Assembly: GCF_036014195.1 (NCBI RefSeq)
Contig: NZ_CP107918.1
Location: 2,418,001-2,482,000 of the forward strand
DNA from: Streptomyces sp. NBC_00442
GTDB taxonomy: Bacteria > Actinomycetota > Actinomycetes > Streptomycetales > Streptomycetaceae
Length of the DNA stretch: 64,000 bases
Direction: 5' to 3'
The translations under genes were made by a program, and so were the position numbers. Shown here piece after piece: positions 25,557 to 34,821 of the stretch (position 1 is the stretch's first letter; each line of letters begins with the position of its first letter). The notes beneath the pieces were generated by a model. That model was not told the DNA's origin, did not search any database, and saw nothing but the letters and a program-made list of their open reading frames with translations.

Positions 25557-28500
25557 TCAAGCCCGGTCCGGGCGGACCGCGCGGAGGATCTCCTCCAGTT
25601 TCGCCCGGCGGGTCTCGTCCTTGAGGGGGCCCGCGTCGACGACTTGTTCCTGCGAACCGGCCGCGTCCCCCGCGAACCTGGCCTCTCCGGTGCCGAGGAG
25701 CGCGGTGGCGTGGTGGGCGCATTCGGCGCGGGCCAGGTCGAGCCGGTCGCGCAGGGTGCGGCGGCCCGCGCCGGCGGACGAGCGGATCTGCTCGCGGAGC
25801 TGCCAGGCCTGTGCGTACAGCGCGGTCACCAGGTGGTAGCGCGCCTCCACGTTGCCCGGATCCGCCTTCCACAGGGCGCGCAGTTCATCCGCGAGCAGGC
25901 GGGCGTCGTCGGGGCGGTCGCGGTGCGCGGCCATGGTCGCCGCCACGACCAGGACGCGGCCGCTCTGGACCGTCTCGGCGTCGCTCCACCGCGCCAGGTC
26001 CTCGGCGATGCGCCGGGCCTGCGGCACCTGCCGATCCGAGCCGATCCAGCGGTTGTACGCCTCGATCAGGAGGTAGCGCAGCCGCTCGTCGTCGGATCCG
26101 CCGTCCAGGAGCGCCCGTAGCTGGGTGACGGCCTCGGCGTACGCGCCGCGGTCGATGTCGTGGCGGACGAACGCCACCGCGAGTTTCTGCCGGCCGCGTT
26201 CGCCGAACGCCTCGCGGCGCGCCGCCGACAGCGCCTCGCGCGCCTCGTCGTGCCGGTCGAGGCTGGTGAGCAGTCTGGCCAGGGCGCGGGCGGGCCCGGT
26301 GGCGCCGGGCAGGCGTGCCACCCATCGCCTCAGCCCGGTCACGGCGGCCTCCACGACCTGCCGTTCGGCGTCGTCACCGGGCGTCGCCTTCGTCTCCAGG
26401 AGGGCGAACGCGGAGCGCGCGGAGGGGTGGTAGAGCTGCGTCGGGTCGTCGAGGAGGTCCGCGTACCGTTCGGGAACGGCGTCGCCGCCGCGCCCCCAGG
26501 AGCGGGCGGTGCGCCGGAACCGCTCGGGAAAGTCCTGGGTCGCGGCGCCCGCCGAGGTCTCCTCCGCCGCGTCGTAGATCCTGCTCAGCGCGAAGGCGCA
26601 GGCGAGCTGGGCGAGTTGGTTGTGGCGTGCGACGGTCTCGGCCGGATCGCCCGGGATGCCGAGGAGCCGGGCGGCGCGCAGCACCACCTCGTTCGCCGGG
26701 TCGAGCGGCATCGCGTCCACGAGCCGCAGGTTGGCGATGACGTCGCCCGAGTACTCGGTGAGCGGCCACTCCGCGTCCGCTCCGGTCAGCGCCCGCACGA
26801 GCCGCAGCCGCCACAGGATGCGCCCGCGCACCCACTTCTCGTGCTCCTGCTCCTCGGCCTCGTCGCCGGGCCTGCGGGTGCGGCCGTGAGTCTGGGACGC
26901 GTCCCGGTACGCGTCGTCGATCCGCTGCCGGCACAGTTTCGCGAACGGCTCCCGCACCCGGGCCGGCAGCTCGCGTACGGCCGCGTCGACGGTCCGCGTG
27001 GCGCGGTCGCGGGCGGCTGCGAGCTCGGCCTCGCCGACCGAGCGGGCGACGCCGAGCAGCAGCGTCGGTGTGCGGTGGACGAGCATGTGGTTGAGCTCTT
27101 CGAGACGCAGGTGGGCCGTGGCGATCGCGACCTTGCCGGTGCTGGCGAGGACCGGCGGCACGTCACGCGGGTCCCCCTCCAGCTCGCTGTCGGGCGCCGC
27201 ACCCGCGCACAGCGGGGCCGTGCCGAACGATCCGGCCAGGACGCGGTGCACTTCGGCGCGCTCGGCGGCGCCCCTGCGGATGTCGCCGTGGGCCAGGTCG
27301 CGCAGGTACAGCGCTTCGAGATGGCGGCGCCAGGCCTGCGCGGCCGGGACCAGGTCCCCCGCGGAGGTGTGTGCCACGGCGAGGTTGCGCAGCACGCCGG
27401 GGTGGACCGGGTCGTCCTTGAGCATGGCGTTCCAGCGCCGCCGGGCCGCGGCCGTGCGGCCGAGGCGCAGGTCCGACTCGCCCTGCTGCCCGCCGAGGTA
27501 GGCGCGGAGCAGGGTGACCGCCTCGCGGTGCCGCAGGGCGGGCGGGTAGGCGTCGAGGGTCCGCCAGGCGTCGTCGAAGTTGGCGTCGAGCCGGGCCTCG
27601 GCGGCTTCGAGGGCGTGGGCGACACGCTCGCGCGGGCCGGCGTCGGCGGGCGGCGGCGCGGGGGCCGGGATCCGGTCGGCTGGCGGGCCCGGGACGGCCG
27701 CGACGGAGCCGGGCCCGGCGGACCCGGACCCGGACCCGGCCCCGGGTCCTGACCCGGCCCCGAATCCGGAGGGCTGATCCGCCTCCAGCGCCGCGAGACG
27801 CTCCCCGAGCCCCAGCCCTTCGGCGGACGGAACAGGTCCGGCCCCCGCGAACTCCCCGGCCCTGGCGGCCAGTTTGCGCTCGACCTTCTTGGTCAGGATG
27901 CCGCGCAGACTGCCCAGCGGCTGCTGGAACAGCGCCTCGCACTCCTCCACCCGGCGGCGGAACTCCTCGAACTCCATGACGAGACCGGTGGGTTCGGCGT
28001 CCTTGAACCGGTGGAGCGCGGCGAGCCACGCCTGGCGCACCGCTTCGAGGCGGACCACGAGCGCGGCCAGGATCTCCTTGTCCCCCGCGACCCGGCCGAA
28101 GTCGTCCGCGGTGCCGAGCGCGCCCTTCGCCAGGACCTTGGCGTGCACGAGCGCGTCGTCGCCGAGCCCGCGCAGGCGGGCGGCGGCCTCCTCGAACACC
28201 GCGAGCCGTTCGTCGGGCCCCGCCGGCTCCGCGGCCGCGGTCACGGCCGGCGCCGGCACGTCCCGCATCGGCTCGGGCGGCCCCGCGCCGAGCGCCTTCC
28301 GCGCGGCGTGCAGCGCCTTCTCGTGCCGGCCGGGCTCGCCGTCCGTGACGCCGTCCCTGAAGGCCCTGGCCGCCGCGTGGGCGCCGAGGTCGGGGAAGCG
28401 CAGCGGCCGCCAGAACAGCCGTTGGCGGTGGATCAGGGCGGTGAGCGTGTCGGGCAGCGAGCCGTCCGCGAGGCAGGCCGCGAGCCGGTCGGGGAGTTCG

Positions 28501-29282
28501 GCGCGGTCGGTCTCGAACAGGTCGCAGACCAGGTGCAACAGGCGGATCGCCGGGCCGTCCCGCTCGGGCAGGCGCTCTGCCAGACGGCGTACCGTCGCGG
28601 CCGGATAGCCGTACACCAGCCACTCCACGGCGAGCACGGTGAACGCGGCGGTGCCGCCACGGCGCCGGTCCGCGAGGCCGGCGATGTCCGCGAGTTCGAC
28701 GGCCAGGACGTCCCGGCCTCGCTCAGCGGTCCGCCCGCGCAGCCTCCCGTCGGCCGCCATGTCGCGGATGCCGGACCAGCGGCACTCGCCGGGCCGCAGC
28801 AGCGGCACCAGGGGCTCGGCCTGCGGGTCGAAGTCGTCGCGGCCCGCGCGGATCGTGTCGGCGATCGTCTCCGCAAGCCTGCGGTCGTCGCCGTCGTACC
28901 CCTCGGTGCCGGCGCGGGCCTCGTCGCGCAGGCGGTGGGCGAGACTCAGATGGGCCCGGATCCGGTGATGTGCGGGAGACAGCTCGGCGGCCGCCGTCAG
29001 CCAGCGGACCGCCGCGTCCAGGCGCCCGTGGCGCAGATGGAGCAGTCCCACGTGATACGGGTGCTTGGGGTTGGCGTTGTCGAGGCGGTGCGCACGGGCC
29101 AGCAGGGTCAGCGCCTGCGCGGGCTCGGTCGAACGGTGCACGCCGATCCGGAAGAAGGCTTCGACAACCGCGTCCAACTGCCCCTGGGTGATGGGCTGTT
29201 GGCGCTCGTAGTCGGCCCACAGCTGTCCGGCCATCCGCCACAGCACATCGGGCCTGCCCTCCAGCGCCTTCGAGGACGTCAT
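25557..29282 (-). CDS. giant TPR/alpha-helical repeat protein, last gene of the TIR-Hsp70 operon
   Basis: This 1241-aa soluble protein is almost all helical. TPR-like units are clear near the N-terminus (PAQALTLLARAHRLDNANPKHPYHVGLL and similar) and again from about residue 1040 to 1190. A Gly/Ser/Pro-rich linker near residue 510 splits two helical halves. No enzymatic motif is visible. Its start overlaps the stop of the TIR-propeller gene by 4 bp. It is likely the scaffold or target-recognition part of the system. The size and repeats fit the large helical sensors of defence systems, but this is inference. Confidence 0.8.
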   Translation of the reverse strand: MTSSKALEGRPDVLWRMAGQLWADYERQQPITQGQLDAVVEAFFRIGVHRSTEPAQALTLLARAHRLDNANPKHPYHVGLLHLRHGRLDAAVRWLTAAAELSPAHHRIRAHLSLAHRLRDEARAGTEGYDGDDRRLAETIADTIRAGRDDFDPQAEPLVPLLRPGECRWSGIRDMAADGRLRGRTAERGRDVLAVELADIAGLADRRRGGTAAFTVLAVEWLVYGYPAATVRRLAERLPERDGPAIRLLHLVCDLFETDRAELPDRLAACLADGSLPDTLTALIHRQRLFWRPLRFPDLGAHAAARAFRDGVTDGEPGRHEKALHAARKALGAGPPEPMRDVPAPAVTAAAEPAGPDERLAVFEEAAARLRGLGDDALVHAKVLAKGALGTADDFGRVAGDKEILAALVVRLEAVRQAWLAALHRFKDAEPTGLVMEFEEFRRRVEECEALFQQPLGSLRGILTKKVERKLAARAGEFAGAGPVPSAEGLGLGERLAALEADQPSGFGAGSGPGAGSGSGSAGPGSVAAVPGPPADRIPAPAPPPADAGPRERVAHALEAAEARLDANFDDAWRTLDAYPPALRHREAVTLLRAYLGGQQGESDLRLGRTAAARRRWNAMLKDDPVHPGVLRNLAVAHTSAGDLVPAAQAWRRHLEALYLRDLAHGDIRRGAAERAEVHRVLAGSFGTAPLCAGAAPDSELEGDPRDVPPVLASTGKVAIATAHLRLEELNHMLVHRTPTLLLGVARSVGEAELAAARDRATRTVDAAVRELPARVREPFAKLCRQRIDDAYRDASQTHGRTRRPGDEAEEQEHEKWVRGRILWRLRLVRALTGADAEWPLTEYSGDVIANLRLVDAMPLDPANEVVLRAARLLGIPGDPAETVARHNQLAQLACAFALSRIYDAAEETSAGAATQDFPERFRRTARSWGRGGDAVPERYADLLDDPTQLYHPSARSAFALLETKATPGDDAERQVVEAAVTGLRRWVARLPGATGPARALARLLTSLDRHDEAREALSAARREAFGERGRQKLAVAFVRHDIDRGAYAEAVTQLRALLDGGSDDERLRYLLIEAYNRWIGSDRQVPQARRIAEDLARWSDAETVQSGRVLVVAATMAAHRDRPDDARLLADELRALWKADPGNVEARYHLVTALYAQAWQLREQIRSSAGAGRRTLRDRLDLARAECAHHATALLGTGEARFAGDAAGSQEQVVDAGPLKDETRRAKLEEILRAVRPDRA

Positions 29283-31084
29283 GCCCGCTCCCTCCGCGCC
29301 GGGCCGCCGCCGCCCAGTTCTTCCGGCGGCACGATCAGGATCCGTTCGCCGTCCGACACCGCGACCCGCAGCCCGTCCGCGGACAGGGCCATCGGATGCT
29401 TGGACACATAGGTCGTACGGCCGTCGCGGACCAGCGCGTGCGAGCCGTCGGGGTGGGCGAGGACGAGCAGCCGACCGCCTCGGGCGGCGGCCACCGGCCG
29501 GGCGCCCGGCACCGTGTGGAACCCGACGCGCACCGCGAGTTCGGCGTCGAAGCAGACTCCGTGGCCGCCCGCGTCGACGATGGCGGTCAGTTCCTCACCG
29601 GGCAGCGTCGCGGTGATCGCGCCGATGGGCTGGGAGACCTGGAGCAGCCGGCCGCCGGCCGGGTCGAGGCGGTGGATCCGCCGCTCGCCGACGACCAGCA
29701 CGAAGTCCCGCACCCTGGCCATCGCGAGCAGCATCGGCTCCAGAACGTGCTCGGCCCCGGCCCGGCCGCCGGTGTATCGGGTGAGTCCGCCGTCCAGGCC
29801 GCCCACCAGCAGCCCGTCGCTCACGGCCGTCAACACCTGGACGCCCGACCGGTGTTCGAGCACCCGCTCCGGTGCGCCGCCGTCGAGCGTGAGGCGCCAC
29901 ACGGTGCCGCCCCACAGGCCGGCGTACACGGTGTCGTCGGCGTCGAAGGCCAGCGCGCCCGGCACGTTGAACCGGGCGCCGCGCCGCGCCGGAAGGTCCA
30001 CGGCGCGGACCCGGCCGTCCGGGTCGGCGAGGACCACACGACCCGACCAGTCGGCGACGGCGATGAGGCGCCGTCCGCGCGCCCAGAGCCGCGGCCGCTC
30101 CCGCAACTCCGCGGTGCCGCCGGACTCGTGTGCCGCCGTGTGGACGCTCAGGGTCCGGCCGTCGAGGACGGCGAGCGCCCGGCCGTCCGGGAAGAACACC
30201 GGGCGTCCGCGCGCGGCGAGTGCGGGCCGGTCGGGCTCGTTCCAGGCGGGCGGCTCGTCGGGCGCACCGACCGGGAAGGGCGCGGTGGTGGCGGGCTCGC
30301 AGCCGGGGGCCGACGCGACGAGCCGGACCTCGGCGGCGTCGCCCCGGAACGCGAGGTCGGCGAAGACGGCCGTGTTCCCCTCGACGGGCACGGTGAGCGT
30401 GCCCGTCAGCCCGGCCCCGGCCGGCTCGGCGCTGAGGGTGACCGCGGCGTCGGCCGGCCACTGCGGGGTGCCGTCCGGTACGGAGCCGATGACGGTGACC
30501 GGCGCCAGCGTGTGGCCGACGACCGCCCCGCCGGCCTGGGCGTCGAACCGCAAGGTGGTGCGCGTCCCCGCGGTGCGCAGCCCCACGGCCCTGCGCACCT
30601 CCTCGATCCAGTGCGGCCGCGTGGTGGGGATCCAGTTGATCCGGTTCACGATGTACGGAACCTTCGCGGCGGCGCCCGGGTCGATGAGCAGCGGAATGAG
30701 CCGGCCGCCCTCGGGCGGGTTCAGCTTGTACGCCTCGTGCAGTTCCCACTGGCAGACGGGCTTGTCGAAGTACGTCTGCGAATAGAGCGCGACCACGTGG
30801 CGGCTGCCCGGCAGGGCCTCTTCGAGGAAGCTCTGCCAGTCCACGCCGAGCGGGGTGCCGCTGGTGCGGGACACGTCGAGGTAGATCTTCGGCGCCCCGC
30901 CCTCGGCGGTCACGCAGCCGTTGAGGGCGTCGTGCAGGTCCTTGGCCTGGATGTAGTCCTCGCGCGCGTAGCTGATGAACACGTCCCACTGCCCGCCGGC
31001 GGGCGGCGCCGTCACCCCGCCGGCCGTCGTCGGGGCGCCGTGTCCGGCCGAGGTCGTCGCGGCGTCGTGCCCGGCCGTCGTCAT
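29279..31084 (-). CDS. TIR domain protein with C-terminal beta-propeller
   Basis: This 601-aa protein starts at the ATG that overlaps the previous stop. A flexible Ala/Thr/Gly tail of about 30 residues leads into a TIR domain at about 33-170: WDVFISYAREDYIQAKDL, KIYLDV, the BB-loop region SGTPLG, and CQWELHEAY, where E114 is the probable catalytic Glu of a TIR NADase. Residues ~180-280 look beta-rich and Ig-like. From ~290 to the end there are repeats of the kind RPVFFPDGRALAVLDGRTL that fit a beta-propeller. A TIR effector fused to a propeller suggests signalling or NAD-depleting immunity. Activity is not shown. Confidence 0.85.
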   Translation of the reverse strand: MTTAGHDAATTSAGHGAPTTAGGVTAPPAGGQWDVFISYAREDYIQAKDLHDALNGCVTAEGGAPKIYLDVSRTSGTPLGVDWQSFLEEALPGSRHVVALYSQTYFDKPVCQWELHEAYKLNPPEGGRLIPLLIDPGAAAKVPYIVNRINWIPTTRPHWIEEVRRAVGLRTAGTRTTLRFDAQAGGAVVGHTLAPVTVIGSVPDGTPQWPADAAVTLSAEPAGAGLTGTLTVPVEGNTAVFADLAFRGDAAEVRLVASAPGCEPATTAPFPVGAPDEPPAWNEPDRPALAARGRPVFFPDGRALAVLDGRTLSVHTAAHESGGTAELRERPRLWARGRRLIAVADWSGRVVLADPDGRVRAVDLPARRGARFNVPGALAFDADDTVYAGLWGGTVWRLTLDGGAPERVLEHRSGVQVLTAVSDGLLVGGLDGGLTRYTGGRAGAEHVLEPMLLAMARVRDFVLVVGERRIHRLDPAGGRLLQVSQPIGAITATLPGEELTAIVDAGGHGVCFDAELAVRVGFHTVPGARPVAAARGGRLLVLAHPDGSHALVRDGRTTYVSKHPMALSADGLRVAVSDGERILIVPPEELGGGGPARRERA

Positions 31085-32967
31085 CGCAGCGTCCCGGCGA
31101 TCGTCGCGATCAGTTCGTCGAGCAGTTTCTGGTCGCGGGGATCGAGGGCGTTCTTGGCGCCGCGGCGCAGCCGGCGCGCGTCTTCGAGGATCCGGGTGAG
31201 CTGACCGCGCACGAGGTGCGGATCGGGGCGCAGCCGCGCCAGGGTCTGGGACTGCTGCTCGGCCAGCTGGTTGAACCGCCGTACGAGACTGGAGACTTCG
31301 ATGCTCGCCTTCACCTTGTCGACCTCTGCCCGGCGGGTTTTCACCAGGGCGGCCAGTTCGTCCAGCTGGGCGGCCGCGCCCTGCCGCGCCGTCCTGCGCG
31401 CGCCGGTGATGTCGGCGGCGACCGCGTCCAGCGCACGCCCGAGCCGGACGGCTTCCGGCGTACTGGAGATACCGCCCTTGACGGTGGACATGACGCGGTC
31501 GTACTTCTCGTAGAGATCGGCCGCCACCATGGCGTCGGCGATCTCCACGAGCCGCTGCGCGACGGCCTGCCCGAGCTCGCGGACGATCTGGACGCCCGTC
31601 TCGCCGCGGACCGCCGAGGCCAGCGCGGGCAGCACGCGTTCGAGGTCGGTCAGGCGGTGGCGCAGCGCCAGAAGGCGTTGGACGCTCACGCCGTCGCGCA
31701 CGGTTTCCATCGCGGCGACGTACTCGTCCACGACGGGGTTGACGAGCGAGGCCTCCTGCCAGCTCCTGATCGCACCCAGCAACTCGCCGGCCTGGGCGAT
31801 GGTCGGGTCGCGCAGCGCGGTCTCGGCGCAGGCCGCCGCGCGGTCCGGGTCGCGCAGCAGCTGGTACAGGCAGGCGGCGTACAGGAAGTTGAGCCAGGGG
31901 AAGCGCGGCACGAGGGCGAGCACATGGGCGAGGAGGCGCTCGGCCTCCTCGTGCCGGCCGGCGCGCATCAGCTCGGCGGCGCGCTGCCCGTCGGCGTCGG
32001 CGATCAGCGCGTACAGGTCGTCGGCGCGGTCGGCGGGCAGCCGGGGCTCCGGGGGCGGTGCGTACCGGTCCGCCCGGCGCAGCAGCTGGGACAGGTACGT
32101 GTCGAAGTCGGTGACGGCGACGCTGTGGCGCCACCCGGGCTCCATGCGCGTCAGTTCGCGCCGGGCGCGGTGCAGGTCGCCCGTCTTGAACGCGGAGACG
32201 GCCGGTGCGACATGGGGTGCGACCACCACGAGCAGCAGTCTGCGCGCGAGGGCGGCCACCTGCTCGCCGTCGGTGTCGGCCTGCTCCGCGCCCCGCTCCG
32301 CGGTGCCGAGCGCCAGCTCCAGGTCGCCGTCGCGGGCCTGGCCGAGCGCGAGGAGGTAGGAGAGCGTGCCCTCCTCGGGTGCCAGCTCCACGAACGCCGC
32401 CACCCGGGCGAGCGCGCCCCGCGGGTCGGTGCGCACGGTCTGGGTGTACGCGGTGATCTCCACCGGGGTGAGCCGGCGGCGCAGTTCGCGGCGCAGGTCC
32501 CCGATCCGGTCGCGCAGGTCGTCGTCGGCCGGGGGCTCGTCGCGCAGGGGCCGCAGGATCCGCAGCGCCTCCACCTGGCCGGGCCCGCCCAGGTGGTAGA
32601 GACAGTAGGCGCGCAGATAGAGCCCTTCTTGATGCCCGGGGTGCGCCTCCAGGTACTCGTCGAGCAGTTCCTGGGCGATGGCGTACTGCTGTGCGGCGGC
32701 GTTCGCGCGGGCGTCTTCGAGGAGGTCCTCGTCGCCGCTGCCGAGGTCGAGCGACATCTCCAGGAGCGCGGAGACGGGCGGCGCGAGGATCAGTGCGGTC
32801 TGCGAGGCGACGGCGGCGGCCGCCTCGCGCGCCAGCTCTTCGAGCCGCCGGTCGTGCTCGGCGAAGTCGCCGTGCCCGGCGGCCTCGGCGAACTCGAAGG
32901 CGGGCGCCCGGAGCGACTGCACGGGGCGGATCTCCTGGAACGTGTGGTCGCGGCCGGTGCCGGTCAC
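31081..32967 (-). CDS. TPR/helical-repeat protein of the TIR-Hsp70 operon
   Basis: This protein has 628 aa from GTG 32967, which overlaps the stop of the gene before it (GTGA). It has a series of TPR-like helical pairs (AIAQELLDEYLEAHPGHQEGLYLRAYCLYHLG, RHEEAERLLAHVLALVPRFPWLNFLYAACLYQLL). The last ~180 residues are highly charged helix, probably a coiled coil (ARQGAAAQLDELAALVKTRR). There is no membrane segment or enzyme motif. It is coupled to the TIR gene downstream, so it is likely an adaptor between chaperone and TIR parts. Confidence 0.8.
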   Translation of the reverse strand: MTGTGRDHTFQEIRPVQSLRAPAFEFAEAAGHGDFAEHDRRLEELAREAAAAVASQTALILAPPVSALLEMSLDLGSGDEDLLEDARANAAAQQYAIAQELLDEYLEAHPGHQEGLYLRAYCLYHLGGPGQVEALRILRPLRDEPPADDDLRDRIGDLRRELRRRLTPVEITAYTQTVRTDPRGALARVAAFVELAPEEGTLSYLLALGQARDGDLELALGTAERGAEQADTDGEQVAALARRLLLVVVAPHVAPAVSAFKTGDLHRARRELTRMEPGWRHSVAVTDFDTYLSQLLRRADRYAPPPEPRLPADRADDLYALIADADGQRAAELMRAGRHEEAERLLAHVLALVPRFPWLNFLYAACLYQLLRDPDRAAACAETALRDPTIAQAGELLGAIRSWQEASLVNPVVDEYVAAMETVRDGVSVQRLLALRHRLTDLERVLPALASAVRGETGVQIVRELGQAVAQRLVEIADAMVAADLYEKYDRVMSTVKGGISSTPEAVRLGRALDAVAADITGARRTARQGAAAQLDELAALVKTRRAEVDKVKASIEVSSLVRRFNQLAEQQSQTLARLRPDPHLVRGQLTRILEDARRLRRGAKNALDPRDQKLLDELIATIAGTLR

Positions 32968-33266
32968 GGGCGCTCCCCCTCCTCGGGTGCTTCGCCGGGA
33001 TCGGGCACCTGGCCGAGCGCGTGCTCGGCCAGCTCCCGGCACAGCAGGTACTCGGCTTCCTGGTCCACCTTCACCAGCAGGAGCAGCACCCGTGCGAGCG
33101 AGCTCTGCTCGAAGAGCTGGTCCTCGTCCGCCGTGGGGCTGTGCTCCACCGGCGGCAGCCGGTCGAGCAGCCCCGCGTGGTCGGCCACGGGATGCTTGTG
33201 CGGCAGAAGTCGCTCGAGGCGCCCGGGAGTTGCCCCGGACCGCCGGCTCGGCAGGTTCCTGGTCAT
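32964..33266 (-). CDS. small uncharacterised protein of the TIR-Hsp70 operon
   Basis: This 100-aa protein starts at ATG with TAGGAGA six bases upstream. The N-terminus is basic (SRRSGATPGRLERLLPHKH). The middle is helical (EDQLFEQSSLARVLLLLVKVDQEAEYLLCRELAEHAL) and may be a dimerisation helix. I do not recognise it. It sits 7 bp after the membrane TPR gene and overlaps the next by 4 bp, so it is made in step with them. Confidence 0.7.
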   Translation of the reverse strand: MTRNLPSRRSGATPGRLERLLPHKHPVADHAGLLDRLPPVEHSPTADEDQLFEQSSLARVLLLLVKVDQEAEYLLCRELAEHALGQVPDPGEAPEEGERP

Positions 33267-33273
33267 CGGTCTC

Positions 33274-34821
33274 CTAGGACTCCTCGGGCAGCAGGATCTC
33301 TCCCGTACGGGTGATGAGCTGCTGTTCGGCACCGTGCAGGATCTCGGCGCCCTCGGCGTACGCGCCGGAGGCCCGGTCGAGGTCGGCGAGCAGGTCGCGC
33401 AGGGCGCGCTTGGCCGGGGCGTCGTCGGGCAGGTCACGGATGCGCGGGAAGACGATCAGCTCGATCCGCCGGCGCAGCGCCCGGGAGCGGCGCCGGTGGT
33501 CGTCGGCCGCGGCCCGCTGGTGCGGAACGGCGCCGTCGGCCAGGTCGCCCGGGTCGCCGAACGGGGCGAACCTGGCTTGGAGGCGCCGGAATTGGGCCCG
33601 GTCCTCCTCGGAGCGGTCGGGGTCGTCGAGGAGTTCCGCGACGAGGGTGAGGTAGCGCGAGATGGCGTCGCCCTCACCGCCCAGCGCGCGTTCGCGTTCC
33701 ATGAGGTCGAGCACCTCGGGCAGCATGACGCCCTTGGCGAGTTCGGTGCCGGCGTCCAGGGCCGCGAGGGCCTGTTCGCGCTCGGGCTGGCTGAAGGCGA
33801 AGTAGTAGCGCACGAGCCCGTCCACGAGGGCCGCGTCGCCGAGCTCGGGGTCCGCATCGCGCACCGCGTCGACCCGGCGCCGCAGCTCCTCGAAGTCGTC
33901 CGGCGCGGGCGCCCCCGACAGGGCGGGCCTGGCCAGCCACTCCCGCAGGAGCACGACGAGCCGCAGGACGGCGATGCCGGTCCGCAGTCGCTCCGCCGCG
34001 GCACGCTCCTCCTCCGCGAGGCTCTCGTCCCCGGGGTCGACCTGCTCCGCGAGCCGCGCGAGCCACGCGCCCAGCTGCGCGGGGTCACCCTCCGCCCAGT
34101 CGCAGACGAGCAGCCCCAACTCCGCCTGCACCGTGGGTGTTTCACGCGCCACCGACCGCTCCCGGGCGTCGGCGAACGCCTCGCGCGCGTCGTCGGTGCG
34201 CCCGTCGAACACGGCCTGTACGCCCTTGACGAGCTGGAGGTCGTTCACCTCGGCGGGAATGTGCTCGGTGAGCTCGCCCAGCTCCCGCACCCGGTCGAAG
34301 TGGTGCAGCGCGCCGTCCGTCTCGCGGCGCCGCCAGTGTCCCGTGGCCAGCTGGAGGTGCGCGATGGCGGCGATACGGCGGCTCTGCGGCCGGGCGTCGA
34401 GAACGTCGTGGTGTTCGGCGTACAGATCGGTGACGCGGTCGTGGTTGCCGAGCCGCGCCTGGACGTACAGCTCCAGGTAGGCGGTGTCCCTGGTGGGCCC
34501 CTCGGCGGCGGTCAGTTCGTCGAGCACGGTCGCGGCGGCGGCGTAGCGGGCCGGCTCGTACGTACCGAGCATGGCCCGCACATAGGCCTGGGCGAAGCGG
34601 ATCCGGTTGAGCGCACGGCCGCGCGGTCCTTCGTTGACGGCCTGCCCCAGCAGCCGGTCGGCGCGCTCCAGGGCGTCGCGGTCGTCGCTCGCGAGCAGGC
34701 CGAGCGCCTCCTCGTACGGCAGCCGCCAGCGGCTGGGCAGCACGAGGAGGAAGTAGCCGGCGCTCGCCACGCTCGTCAGGAACAGCACGGGCAGGACGAC
34801 GAGCAGCAGGATCGTGGTCAT
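33274..34821 (-). CDS. membrane-anchored TPR protein of the TIR-Hsp70 operon
   Basis: This 515-aa protein has one N-terminal transmembrane helix (residues ~4-28, ILLLVVLPVLFLTSVASAGYFLLVL) followed by a basic WRLPYEE turn, so the rest should face the cytoplasm. The remaining ~470 residues are TPR-like helical repeats, e.g. PARYAAAATVLDELTAAEGPTRDTAYLELYVQARLG. The start overlaps the previous stop by 4 bp. It probably tethers the assembly to the membrane. Confidence 0.8.
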   Translation of the reverse strand: MTTILLLVVLPVLFLTSVASAGYFLLVLPSRWRLPYEEALGLLASDDRDALERADRLLGQAVNEGPRGRALNRIRFAQAYVRAMLGTYEPARYAAAATVLDELTAAEGPTRDTAYLELYVQARLGNHDRVTDLYAEHHDVLDARPQSRRIAAIAHLQLATGHWRRRETDGALHHFDRVRELGELTEHIPAEVNDLQLVKGVQAVFDGRTDDAREAFADARERSVARETPTVQAELGLLVCDWAEGDPAQLGAWLARLAEQVDPGDESLAEEERAAAERLRTGIAVLRLVVLLREWLARPALSGAPAPDDFEELRRRVDAVRDADPELGDAALVDGLVRYYFAFSQPEREQALAALDAGTELAKGVMLPEVLDLMERERALGGEGDAISRYLTLVAELLDDPDRSEEDRAQFRRLQARFAPFGDPGDLADGAVPHQRAAADDHRRRSRALRRRIELIVFPRIRDLPDDAPAKRALRDLLADLDRASGAYAEGAEILHGAEQQLITRTGEILLPEES

